Of a stretch of 64,000 bases of DNA, positions 45,328 through 54,308 are shown in pieces (the first letter of the stretch is position 1; the number at the start of each line of letters is the position of its first letter). Location: positions 115,734,462 through 115,798,461 of the forward strand of contig NC_041394.2 of the NCBI RefSeq assembly GCF_900747795.2, read 5' to 3'. The DNA is from Erpetoichthys calabaricus. Lineage: Eukaryota; Chordata; Cladistia; Polypteriformes; Polypteridae. The notes under the pieces were generated by a model. It searched no databases. It was given only the letters and a program-made list of their open reading frames with translations, and was not told where the DNA came from. The position numbers and the translations under genes are program-made.

Positions 45328-47248
45328 CCCTATGTGCGTCCAGGTGTCCGTGTGTGGGTGTCTTTTGGTGAAGTGTGCATGCGCGGGGCACGGTGCTATG
45401 CGCGATATTACTGTCAGAGAAAGTTAGAGGCGTTTTACGGAAATACAAACCAGTATTACTGCGAGAGGAAATTAAAGGTACACAATACAGTGACGCATAT
45501 TACAGCCACATACAAGCCAGTATTACTGTCAGAGGAGATTAAAGGCATATTACCGACGCGCACGCCTGTATTACCGGCAGAGAAAATTAAAGGTATATTA
45601 TGGACGTATATTACGGACGTACAAGCCAGCGGACATACAAGACGGTATCCTTCAATAAGGGCGCACACAGGCATCCTTCAATAAGGGCGCGCTCAAAAGG
45701 ACGACCTCAATTGGGCGCAGAGAATAAAGGCACGCGTAAATAAAGATCTGCACCTGTTGCTCTTCACATATTCCAGAGCCATTTGAACTAAATTATCTAC
45801 GCGCCCTTATTGAATAGAGCCGTACAAGACAGTATTACTGTCACAGAAAATTAAAGACACACAATACACGGCGGCAGCCCACGAAGAACGGTCAGCTCAG
45901 CAAGTAAACATCAACAAAAGAAAGGCTGAAAGAAAGAAAAATACGACCAACAAAAAGAATGAGGTCAAAGTCCCTTGCCATTTAATATAGACTGTTCCTA
46001 CTAATGTTTATGCACTACTGGAGATATATATATATATGGAGATATAGGTATATACTTGAAATATATATTAACTAGTTATATATTAACTAAAAATTGCATA
46101 TAGTTGCTGAAACAGAAAAAACATCATTTAAACGTGTTAAAAGAAAGAAATATTACACTGGTTTGTCTGTTACAGGAGAATGAGTCATAGCATTATCAGT
46201 AAAATGTATTCTTGATAATTCAAAAGTGTGGTATCACGCTGAATATAGATATTAATTTATTAAATGTGAGCATATATTGCAGTTCAGGAAATTTGTCTTC
46301 AGTCTGGGTAATAAGGGATTTATATCATTTTCAAAAGATACCAGCACTTTAAAGCAGCCATCTTATTTTGTTCACATGCAACAATGCCTATTTCTTCAAA
46401 TCCATAGTCATTTTGTATTTTGTGAATAGTTTGAGGTTTCATAATTATCTATTTCATATTTTTAGGTAACAGCAATACCATCCCAAAACCCAAAGGAAAT
46501 GAAAAAAGATAACCTGCCTACAACACCTAAATCACAGCCATCTTTGGCAAATTCTTCTTTATTATCTTTAGACAAAACAAAGAGCAGCTCACGCAGGAAA
46601 CAACGGCTTGTCCTTCCAATTGCAGAAGAGCCTGTCATACTTTTTCCTGAGTCCAGCATGTTCGACTCTGGAGTTTCTTCAGATTTGTCTACTTTGCAAG
46701 ACACACAACTGGAAAGTCCTATTAAGAAGTGCACTTTCAAAACGCCTATTAAGGGTAGTCATCCTGACTCCTCTACACCCAGTAAGTTTTCTGAAGAAGA
46801 TCAAGTGCTTTCTCACCATCAACAAGCACCCTGGAAATTTACCCCACTTAAAAAAGAAGATGAAAACCTTTTTGAGTTCAGTCCTATTCGCACTGAACAA
46901 TGTATAACCCTCCCAGAAGATACCACTGGCTTCAGCTTTAGCAGCACTCCATTTAAGGATGTGCCCTTCTTTGACTCTCCTACAAACCTGATCAACAGCC
47001 CTGCTATGGATTCCCTGGACCTTCCTTCTGGTTCTTTGCCAGAATCTTCTAAACCCAGGCGTTGTTCACGTGAACTTCAGATAGGAACCCCTGGCAAAAA
47101 TCGCTCAGTTACTGAAGGGCTGGTTTTGGACACTATGAATGACAGCCTGAGCAAGATTTTGGTAGATGTCAGTTTCACTTGGCTAGAGGATGAAGAATTG
47201 GGAATGGGCAATATCAGTTGGTCTCACCTAATCCCAGAATTAACGTGA
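26678..47248 (+). CDS. FOXM1: FOXM1, forkhead box M1 transcription factor, eight coding exons
   Basis: FOXM1 is the proliferation-linked forkhead factor that activates G2/M genes. Exons are 26,678-27,167; 28,397-28,536; 30,325-30,516; 31,681-31,809; 32,257-32,310; 38,112-38,163; 39,820-39,992 and 46,466-47,248. All are in phase and give 670 residues (human isoforms 748-763). The N-terminal repressor-like region has TQVVVIP and GPNKFILL. The forkhead domain spans about residues 228-317, with recognition helix [13 protein letters not shown]. Then come MKPLLPR, VRIAPK and the CDK-type FKTPIK (501-506). The C-terminal activation domain, 623-670, includes [16 protein letters not shown]. The central region is shorter than in human. 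Introns 3, 6 and 8 are swollen by transposons. Divergent from RHNO1. Confidence 0.96.
27168..28396 (+). other. FOXM1: FOXM1 intron 2
   Basis: About 1.2 kb, AT-rich, with GTAGTT donor. No recognisable repeat or exon inside. Confidence 0.8.
28397..28536 (+). CDS. FOXM1: FOXM1 exon 3
   Basis: Encodes [11 protein letters not shown], matching human INNSLSNIQWL. Two possible acceptors 6 nt apart keep the frame: exon start at 28,397 or at 28,403. The donor is CAA|GTAAGT, phase 0. Confidence 0.88.
29085..29270 (-). repeat. CR1-like 3' fragment
   Basis: AAGCACTTAAATACGTAGAA through AACTTTCTAACATTTCCCCT corresponds to the segment near 40,310-40,400 in the larger CR1 copy. It has no coding remnant worth naming. 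Confidence 0.45.
29377..30260 (+). mobile_element. Rex1/CR1-like LINE, 3' half, sense to FOXM1
   Basis: Frames read [17 protein letters not shown] (RT catalytic FADDT changed to FVDDT), [20 protein letters not shown] and [10 protein letters not shown]. Then comes the C-terminal stretch near 29,824-30,150 ([25 protein letters not shown]). The same domains lie on the minus strand at 42.0-42.7 kb. It is 5'-truncated, with a few frame breaks. Confidence 0.75.
30325..30516 (+). CDS. FOXM1: FOXM1 exon 4, forkhead domain first part
   Basis: 64 codons in phase 0-0. It contains [16 protein letters not shown], then [12 protein letters not shown] and AKPGWK, which are forkhead helices 1 and 2. The donor is AAG|GTAAAT. 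Confidence 0.96.
30640..30890 (-). repeat. Probable SINE relic, FOXM1 intron 4
   Basis: Contains ACTCTGCAAACCCACACAAA and GTGATACAGGGACAATTTAG. These are the inverse of the SINE GGAGTTTGCATGTTCT and AAATTG blocks. Strongly diverged. Confidence 0.4.
31681..31809 (+). CDS. FOXM1: FOXM1 exon 5, recognition helix and wings
   Basis: 43 codons in phase 0-0. It starts [17 protein letters not shown], the forkhead recognition helix, then [19 protein letters not shown] and VYK. The donor is AAA|GTTAGT. Human has VFK at the same boundary. Confidence 0.96.
32257..32310 (+). CDS. FOXM1: FOXM1 exon 6, probable cassette exon
   Basis: 18 codons ([18 protein letters not shown]) in phase 0-0, with CCCCCAG acceptor and GTAAGT donor. 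It occupies the position of the alternative human exon Va/A1 (15 residues starting PLDPGSP), between the forkhead wing and the linker. It can be skipped without a frameshift. Confidence 0.85.
33600..33960 (+). mobile_element. LINE 3'-end fragment
   Basis: The frame reads [20 protein letters not shown] and then TPGCSRWM. A neighbouring frame gives a GRPR-like C-terminal stretch common at the end of LINE ORF2. GC-rich against its surroundings. The clade was not determined. Confidence 0.4.
34358..34792 (-). mobile_element. LINE 3' end, RTE/Rex3-like
   Basis: A 154-codon minus-strand frame reads [20 protein letters not shown], then [20 protein letters not shown], then [14 protein letters not shown]. 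This is the C-terminus of a LINE RT protein abundant in fish. It ends in GGAT repeats at about 34,362-34,380. Much better preserved and more GC-rich than its flanks, so relatively recent. The frame shifts near the end. Confidence 0.75.
34830..35410 (+). mobile_element. pogo-like mini-transposon with captured HTH fragment
   Basis: Terminal inverted repeats (left CTGTATATACTCGCGTTTAA, right its inverse ending GAGTATGTACAG) are flanked by TA at 34,828-34,829 and 35,411-35,412. Inside, near 35,140-35,290, a plus-strand frame starts [20 protein letters not shown] and runs to [11 protein letters not shown], the CENP-B/pogo type N-terminal HTH. One frame break lies after CEKN. The DDE domain is missing: 581 bp in all, so non-autonomous. 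Confidence 0.75.
35640..37560 (-). mobile_element. LINE relic with endonuclease and RT pieces
   Basis: Minus-strand pieces read [15 protein letters not shown] and [11 protein letters not shown] near 37,000-37,110, matching the NTFFxHKxxHKxTW...IDYxLI blocks of LINE apurinic endonucleases. RT-like pieces follow at 35,970-36,330 ([26 protein letters not shown]). Stops occur every few tens of codons. Probably an RTE/CR1-like clade; old. Confidence 0.55.
38112..38163 (+). CDS. FOXM1: FOXM1 exon 7
   Basis: 52 nt, phase 0 to 1. Encodes [17 protein letters not shown], aligning with the human KRPNPELRRNMTIKTEL stretch. The acceptor is AATATCAG and the donor CTG|GTAAGT. Confidence 0.88.
38431..38530 (-). 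mobile_element. LINE 3' terminus, outer part
   Basis: On the minus strand this ends TTTCCTTTGGGATTAATAC followed by CTATCTA repeats, a common fish LINE 3' end. It continues after the mariner insertion at 39,118. Confidence 0.6.
38533..39117 (-). mobile_element. Internally deleted mariner element
   Basis: The ends CGAGGGGCATTCAAATATAA and the inverse of CAAGGGGCGTTCAGTTATGA form terminal repeats, with TA at both borders. On the minus strand, N-terminal HTH coding (MSEKEVTQ ... [18 protein letters not shown]) passes directly into C-terminal coding (FGPLKEFL, LNEEV). The DDE core between them is therefore missing. 585 bp. Nested in the LINE 3' end. Confidence 0.75.
39118..39660 (-). mobile_element. 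LINE 3' region, inner part
   Basis: Resumes the LINE interrupted at 38,530. It carries 3'-ORF-type sequence on the minus strand (the inverse of CTTCTTCCAGTGAGTCCAGC and GGCATAAATTACCTCACCTA). No intact frame. Confidence 0.5.
39820..39992 (+). CDS. FOXM1: FOXM1 exon 8
   Basis: 173 nt, phase 1 to 0. It encodes [19 protein letters not shown] and ends KKVRIAPK, matching human RRKMKPLLPRVSSYLVPIQ and KRVRIAPK. The donor is AAG|GTAAAT. Confidence 0.94.
40004..40030 (+). repeat. (TTTA)n microsatellite
   Basis: Six to seven copies of TTTA, 12 nt after the exon 8 donor. Confidence 0.85.
40190..41400 (-). mobile_element. CR1 LINE, 3' part
   Basis: The plus strand shows the inverse of CR1 RT coding. 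Near 41,005-41,030 the minus strand reads [11 protein letters not shown], a degraded GVPQGSVLGPLLF. Other CR1 landmarks include GTGTCCCCATGTTCTTGTTG (40,386) and ATTCCAGCATATTAGTGAAA (41,233). 5'-truncated with many breaks; antisense to FOXM1. Confidence 0.65.
41605..44660 (-). mobile_element. Rex1/CR1-like LINE, about 3 kb, with endonuclease and RT
   Basis: Read on the minus strand, the parts are in full order. An N-terminal basic stretch is followed by the endonuclease: [36 protein letters not shown] (43,893-44,444). RT follows: [18 protein letters not shown] (43.2 kb), [13 protein letters not shown] (42.8), [14 protein letters not shown] and IKFADDT (42.6). The C-terminal domain lies at 41.86-42.27. 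The 3' end is CAATAAAAGGCATTC plus TTCTA repeats at 41,605-41,625. Several frame breaks make it inactive. It is antisense in FOXM1 intron 8. Confidence 0.85.
44906..44936 (+). repeat. (CT)n microsatellite
   Basis: About 15 CT dinucleotides, just before the pogo-type MITE. Confidence 0.9.
44953..45277 (+). mobile_element. Tigger/pogo-type MITE
   Basis: The left end CAGTGAACCCTTGACTTACG and the inverse of the right end, TAGTCGACCCTTGATATACG, match over 20 positions and follow the pogo/Tigger CAGTSRACCC terminal pattern. TA precedes the left end. 325 bp, no coding sequence; the interior repeats GGTCGTAA-type motifs. Confidence 0.65.
45278..45325 (+). repeat. (TA)n microsatellite
   Basis: TA-rich run between the MITE and the Helitron-like sequence. 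Confidence 0.85.
45327..45990 (+). mobile_element. Helitron-like 5' region with internal repeats
   Basis: Starts TCCCTATGTGCG after an A, compatible with a Helitron 5' end. Its CpG content is high for the locus. Five units beginning ATTACTGTCAGAGAAA-like start at 45,407, 45,455, 45,522, 45,570 and 45,834. TTCAATAAGGGCGC occurs twice directly (45,651 and 45,677) and once inverted (45,801-45,814). The end of the segment reads in one frame [20 protein letters not shown], similar in style to basic N-termini of Helitron proteins. No 3' CTRR end or Rep/helicase was found, so the assignment is tentative. Confidence 0.4.
46466..47248 (+). CDS. FOXM1: FOXM1 last coding exon
   Basis: 260 codons plus TGA. 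Includes [19 protein letters not shown] (human SRRKQHLLPPCVDEPELLF), [22 protein letters not shown] and FSPIRT. It ends with the activation domain from [10 protein letters not shown] to the terminal SHLIPELT. The acceptor is TTTTTAG. Confidence 0.96.
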   Translation, partial: VTAIPSQNPKEMKKDNLPTTPKSQPSLANSSLLSLDKTKSSSRRKQRLVLPIAEEPVILFPESSMFDSGVSSDLSTLQDTQLESPIKKCTFKTPIKGSHPDSSTPSKFSEEDQVLSHHQQAPWKFTPLKKEDENLFEFSPIRTEQCITLPEDTTGFSFSSTPFKDVPFFDSPTNLINSPAMDSLDLPSGSLPESSKPRRCSRELQIGTPGKNRSVTEGLVLDTMNDSLSKILVDVSFTWLEDEELGMGNISWSHLIPELT

Positions 47249-47860
47249 ATTACATCTTTAGTCCAACGGAAATCGCATTGTAGCAATCTTATTGAATATT
47301 TAAGAAACATAACTGTTCTATGGTTTATTTGGAAATGTAACTGAAATGTTTGTCTAAAAGATCAGTTTTCTAAACATACACTTTTGCTGTGTGAATGTGT
47401 ATGTTATTTTATTGTAAACAAATTTCCAAGTCACTTTGCAATGTTACAAATAATCACATTCATTGGCAGTGTTAAAGAAAAAATAAGCTTCTGTTATTGC
47501 ATAGGATAATTAGAAAGTGTTCTTGTATAACAAGATTAAAAAATAAGCATCTTGTAGTTAGCATGGGGGGGTCATAAATGACCCCATGCTTACTAGTGTA
47601 AATAACTTTGCTTGGTTTTCAGGTTCTGAGTTTTTTCTTTAAAATTGGCTTGTGAATTTCTCTTTTTTATTTTATTAGCTTAATACAAATACATACAAGC
47701 ATTCACAGCAGTTCCCAGGCATTCAGATATTATGCCTCAATTCTTGCAATGCACCTAACTCATATTGTTTAAGTTACAATTGTAAATATTTTAACAATTT
47801 TCACTTTGCACATTTTTGTATAGTTTGATTAATTAAAAATAAAATTCTACTTAACATAAT
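47249..47860 (+). other. FOXM1: FOXM1 3' UTR
   Basis: From the stop to about 15-20 nt past the AATAAA at 47,838. It contains a short hairpin at 47,560-47,590. Confidence 0.6.
47838..47843 (+). terminator. FOXM1: Candidate FOXM1 polyadenylation signal
   Basis: AATAAA 590 nt after the stop, followed by TGTTTTTATCTTTGTTGTTG, a good downstream GU/U-rich element. Confidence 0.65.
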
Positions 47861-49585
47861 TTTTTAATGTTTTTATCTTTGTTGTTGTACACTACTGTGC
47901 TAGGCTAGAATGAATCGATCTACTTTAAATTGTCTTCATCTTGTATATAGTGTACTGTATGTCTTTGAAATTTTAGATAAGTGCTGTAGTAATACACACA
48001 TTTTTTGCAGTGCTTTTATAACATTTTTTACATTTATTGCTGTAATAGTACTTTTAGAGGGTACTTTATATATACTGTTTATTCTTATTATTCTACTTAT
48101 CTACTTTACCAACATCAGTTTATTTGTACCATATATATATATATATAAAGATCTGTTAAAATTATTAAAGTGTTGGTCAAAACATTGCCCTCTTTGTGTG
48201 CTGCTATTGTAGACTACGTATTTTATGGTGTGTTTTGTTATGGTGGAAAAACGTGTTTTTTAGGTGGCATTCCTTACAATGGGAGAGGTGGGAACGTCCC
48301 AGTGGGAAGCATCCAGTGAATTCCCTTTGAAGTAATAGGTCCCAGTGGGACAATTTAAAGATAATTTTGTTACCATATTAGCCAGGCAGTGATGCAACAC
48401 TAATCTCCCACCTCGCTCAAATACTGTCTATAAAATGAAAAAATATTAACCACATCCCAGTTAGTGTATTTTGTTTGCTTTTTATTTCTAATTACAAAAA
48501 AATAAAGCTGTTGTTTAGTTGTATTTTTGTGGGAATTTAACAACAATCAAACAGTTATCTTTCTTTTGTCCTGAAATGCTGACCAGAAATTCATGTGAAT
48601 ACAATAAAGTGGGAAGGTGAGTCATAAAAAGTGGAAATTCTAAAAACTCTTATAGCACCTCATCATAGCTGTAGCCAAATAATTTAGGCTCAATGTGCAT
48701 CTTAGAAATGTGTCACTTATGGTAAACATAAAGTGTCATGGGAATGTTTTAAAATTTGTGCAGTCTCTCTTATTTTATATTAGGATGGAAGGAACAAGAC
48801 AGTTTGTGTTCTATATGTTATGTGGAAAGATGATTTGTAAAGTTTGTGTGTGTGTGTCTGTATTACTGTATATATGTGCAGTACCATCAATTTATTACAT
48901 ATTACCTATTTGTTTGATGCTTGCTTATTGTGAGAGTATAATTAGAGGTAACAATAGTTAAGTATGTTGGTTGGCAGTGTGCATTGAAAAATATAAGAAT
49001 TGGGTTTGGAAAACTACTAAGATGGTCAAATAAACTAAGGATGTACCAGAATGAACGGTTGATATAATACACCAAAATATGACTAAGAAATCCGCAGATG
49101 TCATGTAGACAACTAAAATGGGCAGTTGCTGCATAAAGAGAAATTTCAAGGGTGGTGGCTCAACCCAAAGGGTATAAGAAGAATAAGAATATAATAAAAT
49201 AGACTTTTATTTTATATAAATCATTTGAGTGTAAACCAACAAACCAATCGGGGTAAAATGTATGCATTGATTGACACTGCATGTAAATTGAATAGTTTAT
49301 AAAATGAACCTCTACCCTTTGTTTCTCCGACCATTCTGAACATGCTGTGAAAGAGTTCTCCCTGTTCAGTACTTACTGAAGAGTAATAAATGGTGCAATG
49401 AACAGCTTTTTTCCTGCCTGATTACTAAATCAAAAAGGTTTAATCAGATTTGTCCTGTTAGAGGATATGTTTCTTTCTCTAAGTAAGTTGTTTGTTTTCT
49501 ACCACAGTTCTTGCAAACCATATCTACAAATCATCCACAGTCACGTCTTGCTACACCTACTGTCTACTGCTTTTTTTCACCACTT
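47861..49585. other. Intergenic, nothing recognised
   Basis: AT-rich. Frames at 47,910 and 48,695 are hydrophobic low-complexity peptides without family support. Confidence 0.4.
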
Positions 49586-49589
49586 TTAG

Positions 49590-49819
49590 TCTGAACATGT
49601 GCAGAGGAGAGATGCCGAGTATATTGGGAGAAGAATGCTACGGATAGAGCTCCAAGGTAAGACTAAAAGAGGAAGGCCTAAGAGGAGGTTTATGGATGTG
49701 GTGGGAGAAGACATGCAGGTGATGGGAGTAACAGAACAAGATGCAGAGGACAGAAAGATATAAAAGAAGATGTTCTGCTGTGGCAACCCCTAATGGGAGC
49801 AGCCAAAAAGAAGAAGAAG
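49590..49819 (+). mobile_element. RTE-like LINE 3' end
   Basis: The translation reads HVQRRDAEYIGRRMLRI, then GKTKRGRPKRRFMDVVGEDM, then GVTEQDAEDR. This is the C-terminus of RTE-type LINEs, and it ends in an AAG-repeat tail. Fairly well preserved, strongly 5'-truncated. Confidence 0.7.
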
Positions 49820-52415
49820 TCTGGTATAAAATGCATGATCTTGAAAATTTCTTTTGCATTTTTCTGTCATCTATCACAAATCCTCATTTTAATAAACTGC
49901 CATGATACAGCATTGTAAAAATGTGAAATCATTCTTCTTTTTACAGAATAATTGTCAACAATTTGCTCTGGGTTGCCTGACATTTCTTTATTTTCTTTGT
50001 TATTTGCAAGCCACCATAGTTATTGTCTGCTGCCCTGATTTTTTTCTGAAAAAATAAAATTAAACTTATTTCAATTGGAAGCAACAAACAATGTGTTTAT
50101 TTTTCAAATGTGCTTACACATCTCAAGGGCATTTACTTCATGTCTTTGTCTTCGTAAAAAATACTATTGACATTGCAGTCCGCATTTACTGTAAATGACT
50201 CCCAGATTTCACTGACCATAAATTTGGTTATCATTATTTTACTTTTATTGTATTTACAGTTATTGTTATCTGTCACATAATGTTATTTTTCCTAGAAAAC
50301 AGGTCTGGTTTGCACAGAAGCATCTAGTTTTTGATAACAGAATTACAAAATACATTTATTTTTTTCAACTTTCACCTCAAAGTACCTGATCATTAAACCC
50401 TTTTTTTGGTTAAAAATCGATTTTACTTTTAAATGTTGAGGTCCACCAGCTATGATGAAGTATTATAAATTTGCTACTCTATCCAAATTGTGTTCTATAG
50501 ACCCAAAACAAAATGATTTGATTTCACAGTCATTCATAGATTTTTTTTTTTTTATATATAGGCATTTAAAACAAAAACTTTTGCTATTTTCATAAAGACT
50601 AAATCAAAGTCAGGGTCACAGTGAGCTGTAAATAACCCTGGCCGCAGGGAGTAGAAGGCCATCACCGTGGCCAGTCTCACACAGTCAGTGGGGCCAGTTT
50701 AGGATCACCAGTTTATCTAATATGCAAATATTTGGGGGTTTGGGAAAAAATGCAAGAGAATGTTTTGAAATGTAATTAGGCATTAGCTTTTTCACTTTTT
50801 TTGTTTAAATCCAGCTTTTAACTTTCAAATGGTGTTCTTATGACATGACTGTTCCTTCAAGTGTTTTTTGGCATTAAACCATTTCCTCTTTAGTTTGTGA
50901 CTTTTCCTTTATGCACATAGCTGACATAATAACAAACTTACCTTGTCTTCTGAAAATGTGTTTAGTGTTTGCAGGTTTTTGATTCTGTATTTCTTTTAAC
51001 TTCAGAAGTACAGTAATACATAGTTATCATTGTGACTGGTGTAAAGGTCATTTTCTGGGTTTACTCGGGGTTGCTGGCTGCCCCAACACTCCTTGGTTGT
51101 GAGTATCCTTTGCACGGAGACGGACTCTTTTCACACCACCTCCAATTAGTTTTTTTTCCCCCCCAGATTCCCTCTGGGCTTTTGTCACCCCACCTCTATC
51201 TTTGTGCACTTGTTCCCCCGGTAGTCTTCTACCTTTTATTCCATATGTCCAAACCATCTTATTCTGTTTCTCCCCAGCACAACACCTTCCAAATTCACAT
51301 CTAGTATTTCTCTTAATCTTTTGATGTAAAGTTAAAATAATGTCACTGTCCCTTTTGTGTATTGTAAAAGTCTGCTAAAGAAGCTTGGCATCAGGAAGGG
51401 CACCAGGCCTTAAAAATCTCTGCCCCAATATCCCCTGAATTACAAACCGTAAATGTTAAATACATCTGTACTGTGATTGTTTGACTGTATTAACTGGGGT
51501 ATATTAATAATACAATGTTCTTAAAATCAATGTTATTTTTAATTAAATATACTTTAAATGCCATTTCTACATTTCGATTTGCTTTCAGCTCAGCTCATAA
51601 GCTCAGTTTTACATTTTTTTTATCGGGATTGGTATCTACAGCAAAACAGTAATCCTAACAAGCACTTTTAGGTGCATTCACATGTAGTGTGAAGAGCACC
51701 TACTGTGGTCACCATGTCTGTCTGTATTCAACAACTTGAGCTCTCAATGGACTCATTTTGTTGAAATTTGCCATGCTTATTCTTCAAGGTAATTTGGTAC
51801 AGAAAATTTAGTTTTTATTCAGATATCTCAAATATTAATATAGAATGGTCCAAAGCAACCAATAAATTTTACGTTGGGAGTTCAATAGATTTTAACTCCA
51901 TTGGTTACTTCTTTCCTATGTTATCAGTTTTTGGAAAAAGTTATGTTTTTAGAAATTGTATTACAGTTACTTTTAGACTAACATCTAACAATAGTGCTTC
52001 AACTGATACCATTTTTACATCACTTGAATTAGATTTGGCTGTCTGTGAAAGCTATTGATCCACTAAAAGTGTAATTGGATTTTAAATACATAACATTGTG
52101 AAGTGTTGTAAAAAATATTCTATTATCTCTGTACATTTTGAATATAGCTCACTGTTACAAAAAAAAAACAAAATATGATAACTGTCATGTAAAGTAACTA
52201 CAAAATAAAAATGCTCTAACTTTCATATCAGTTAACTAAGCCACCTGAATATTACACATGCATTTTCAACTTATTTTTTGCACTACTTTTGGTCCAGTAA
52301 TCATGTGTAATATGAGAGAATGATCTTCAGATTCTCCCATTTTGAGTTTTTTGCTCAACCCATATATTTGTATAAAAAAGTTAATTCGTTTGTTCAGTCA
52401 TACACTTTCTAAATC
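49820..52415. other. Intergenic with a SINE fragment
   Basis: Mostly unclassified AT-rich DNA. A minus-strand SINE fragment lies at about 50,605-50,735 (inverse of TTTGCATATTAGATAAACTG and CCTAAACTGGCCCC). The overlapping frames at 51,032-51,304 could not be assigned. Confidence 0.45.
50605..50735 (-). repeat. SINE fragment
   Basis: The minus strand reads ATTAGATAAACTGGTGATCC and TAAACTGGCCCC, then TTTACAGCTCACTGTGACCC. These are the middle and 3' body of the tRNA-derived SINE. Confidence 0.5.
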
Positions 52416-52419
52416 TCAT

Positions 52420-52700
52420 TCACAGCCATGGGGGCTAAAGCCTTTCCTGGCAGTAATGTCAGCAAGTCAACACAGAGCAGACATACAGGACAGACTCCAG
52501 CACACACTCGCATTGCTCACGCAAGATCAGTTTGCAGTCATCAGTTAGATTAGGACACCTTTAGGATGAGGGGTTAAACTCACACAGATAAAGTGAGAAT
52601 GTTCAAACTCCACACATACAGTTTTCCCTTTCCAGGATTCCAATTTAGGACTCTGAAGCAGTAAGGCAATGGCACTAATCTCTTCTCCACCCCTGTGCTT
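52420..52700 (-). repeat. SINE relic
   Basis: The minus strand reads ATTAGTGCCATTGCCTTACT, TGGAATCCTGG and TGTGGAGTTTGAACATTCTC. These correspond to box A, box B and the GGAGTTTGCATGTTC block of the SINE. Old. Confidence 0.5.
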
Positions 52701-52728
52701 CTTAATATACTGTTCCTGCATGGAAATA

Positions 52729-54308
52729 CAGTGGGTATAGAAAAGAATCACCCCCTTCAAAAAAAATTTTTTTTTTTTTTTGCTTTACAGCTTTAAATGA
52801 AAACACACACAAAAAAATTTCTTCCCAGCTTTACTTACTCAATGCAACATAACATCCACGTGAAAGATATCATAGCTACAGTTTAGAAAAATTGTAAATA
52901 ATCATAAACTGAAAATACCGAGATTAATAAAGGATCACCCCCTCCCCCCCATGTCAACGTCATTTTGTTGACCCACCTTTTGCTTTAATGACAGCCTTGA
53001 GTCTGTTGGGATACTTCTCTATCAGCTTTGCACATCTAGATTGAGCAATATTTGCCCACTCTTCTTTGCAGAACTGTTCAAGTTTGGTCAGATTGAATGG
53101 TGAGCGTTGGTGGACTGCTATCTTCAAATCTTTCCACAGATTTTCAATGGGATTTAGGTCTGGGCTCTGACTGGGCCACACGAGGACATTCACTTTTTTC
53201 TCCTTCAGCCACTGTGTGGTCAATTTTGCTGTGTGCTTCGGGTCATTGTTGTGTTGAAAGGTGAACATTCTGCCCATCTTCAACTTTCTGGCAGAGGGTA
53301 GCAGCTTTTCCTCAAGGATTTGACGGTATTTTACCCCATCCATTTTTTCTTCTACCCTAATGACAGCCCCAGGCCCTGTGGCAGAGAAACACCCCCACAA
53401 CAGGATGCTGCCACCTCCATGCTTTACTGTAGGTATGGTGTGTTGTGGATGGCATTGGATTTCTGGTCTCAGCTGACCATAAGACCTTTTTCCACTTGGC
53501 ATCAGAATCTTCAAGGTGCATTCTGGCAAAGCTCAAACGAGCCTTAATGTGGCCTTTCTTGAGAAGTGGCTTTTTCCTTGCGACCCTTCCGAAAAAGCCA
53601 CAAACGTGGAGCGCTTGTGAAGTTGTTGTCACATGCACACAATGACCACTCTTTGCCATAAAATCCTATAACTAATTCAAAGTGGCCATTGGCCTCATGG
53701 TAGCCTCTCTTACCAGTTTCCTCCTTGCTCTTCCATCCAGTTTGGAGTGACAGCTGGATCCAGGGAGGTTCCTAGTAGTACCAAACACTTGCCACTTCTT
53801 TATTATGGACTTTACTGTGCTCCTTGGGATTGATAAAGCCTTTGAGATTTTTTTGTATCCATCTCCTGCCTTATATCTGTCCACAACTCTATCCCTGAGA
53901 TCTTTTGAAAGTGGCTTGCCATCCATAGTCAATTATTAGCTGTCAGTTACACTACCAAGTAAGGGAATGAATGCTCCAGGAGCAGCTGTTTTTATGCTTC
54001 ACTAATCCCACTGATTACAATTGATCACAGGTGGAAGCCAGTAACCATGGTCTGCAATGGAAATGGTGGTTACTTACACCTGATTGAGTTTAGGAGGGGG
54101 GCGATCCTTTAATTAATCTCAGTATTTCTTGGTTTTTATTTTGTTAAATTCTTCTGAACTGTAGCTGTGATATCTTTCACTTGGATGTTATAGTTTGCAT
54201 TGAGTAAGTAAAGCTGGAATAAATATTGGTTTGTGTGTTTTCAATTAAGGCTGTAAAGCAAAAAAATGGGAATATTTTGAAGGGGGTGATTCTTTTCTAT
54301 ATCCACTG
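52729..54308 (-). mobile_element. Tc1-like transposon with transposase on the minus strand
   Basis: Terminal inverted repeats (left CAGTGGGTATAGAAAAGAAT, right the matching inverse) sit between TA dinucleotides at 52,727-52,728 and 54,309-54,310. The length of 1,580 bp is normal. The minus strand starts MTMDGKPLSKDLRDRVVDRY at 53,932, with the paired HTH (IPRSTVKSIIKKW). After frame breaks near 53.67 and 53.45 kb come the DDE domain blocks KHGGGSILLWGCFS, FQHNNDPKHTAK and SPDLNPIENLW (52,960-53,529). The first catalytic block reads SAETR rather than SDETK. It ends VIKAKGGSTK. Inactive but only moderately decayed. Confidence 0.9.

Larger units (their letters stand above)
39993..46465 (+). other. 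FOXM1: FOXM1 intron 8
   Basis: 6.5 kb, nearly all transposon-derived: CR1, a Rex1-like LINE, a pogo-type MITE and Helitron-like sequence, listed separately. In human this position hosts the alternative exon VIIa/A2; I found no counterpart. Confidence 0.85.

Noticed and set aside
51032-51304. 90-codon plus and 69-codon minus frames
   Set aside because: Hints of LINE-like sequence but no diagnostic block; not enough to call.
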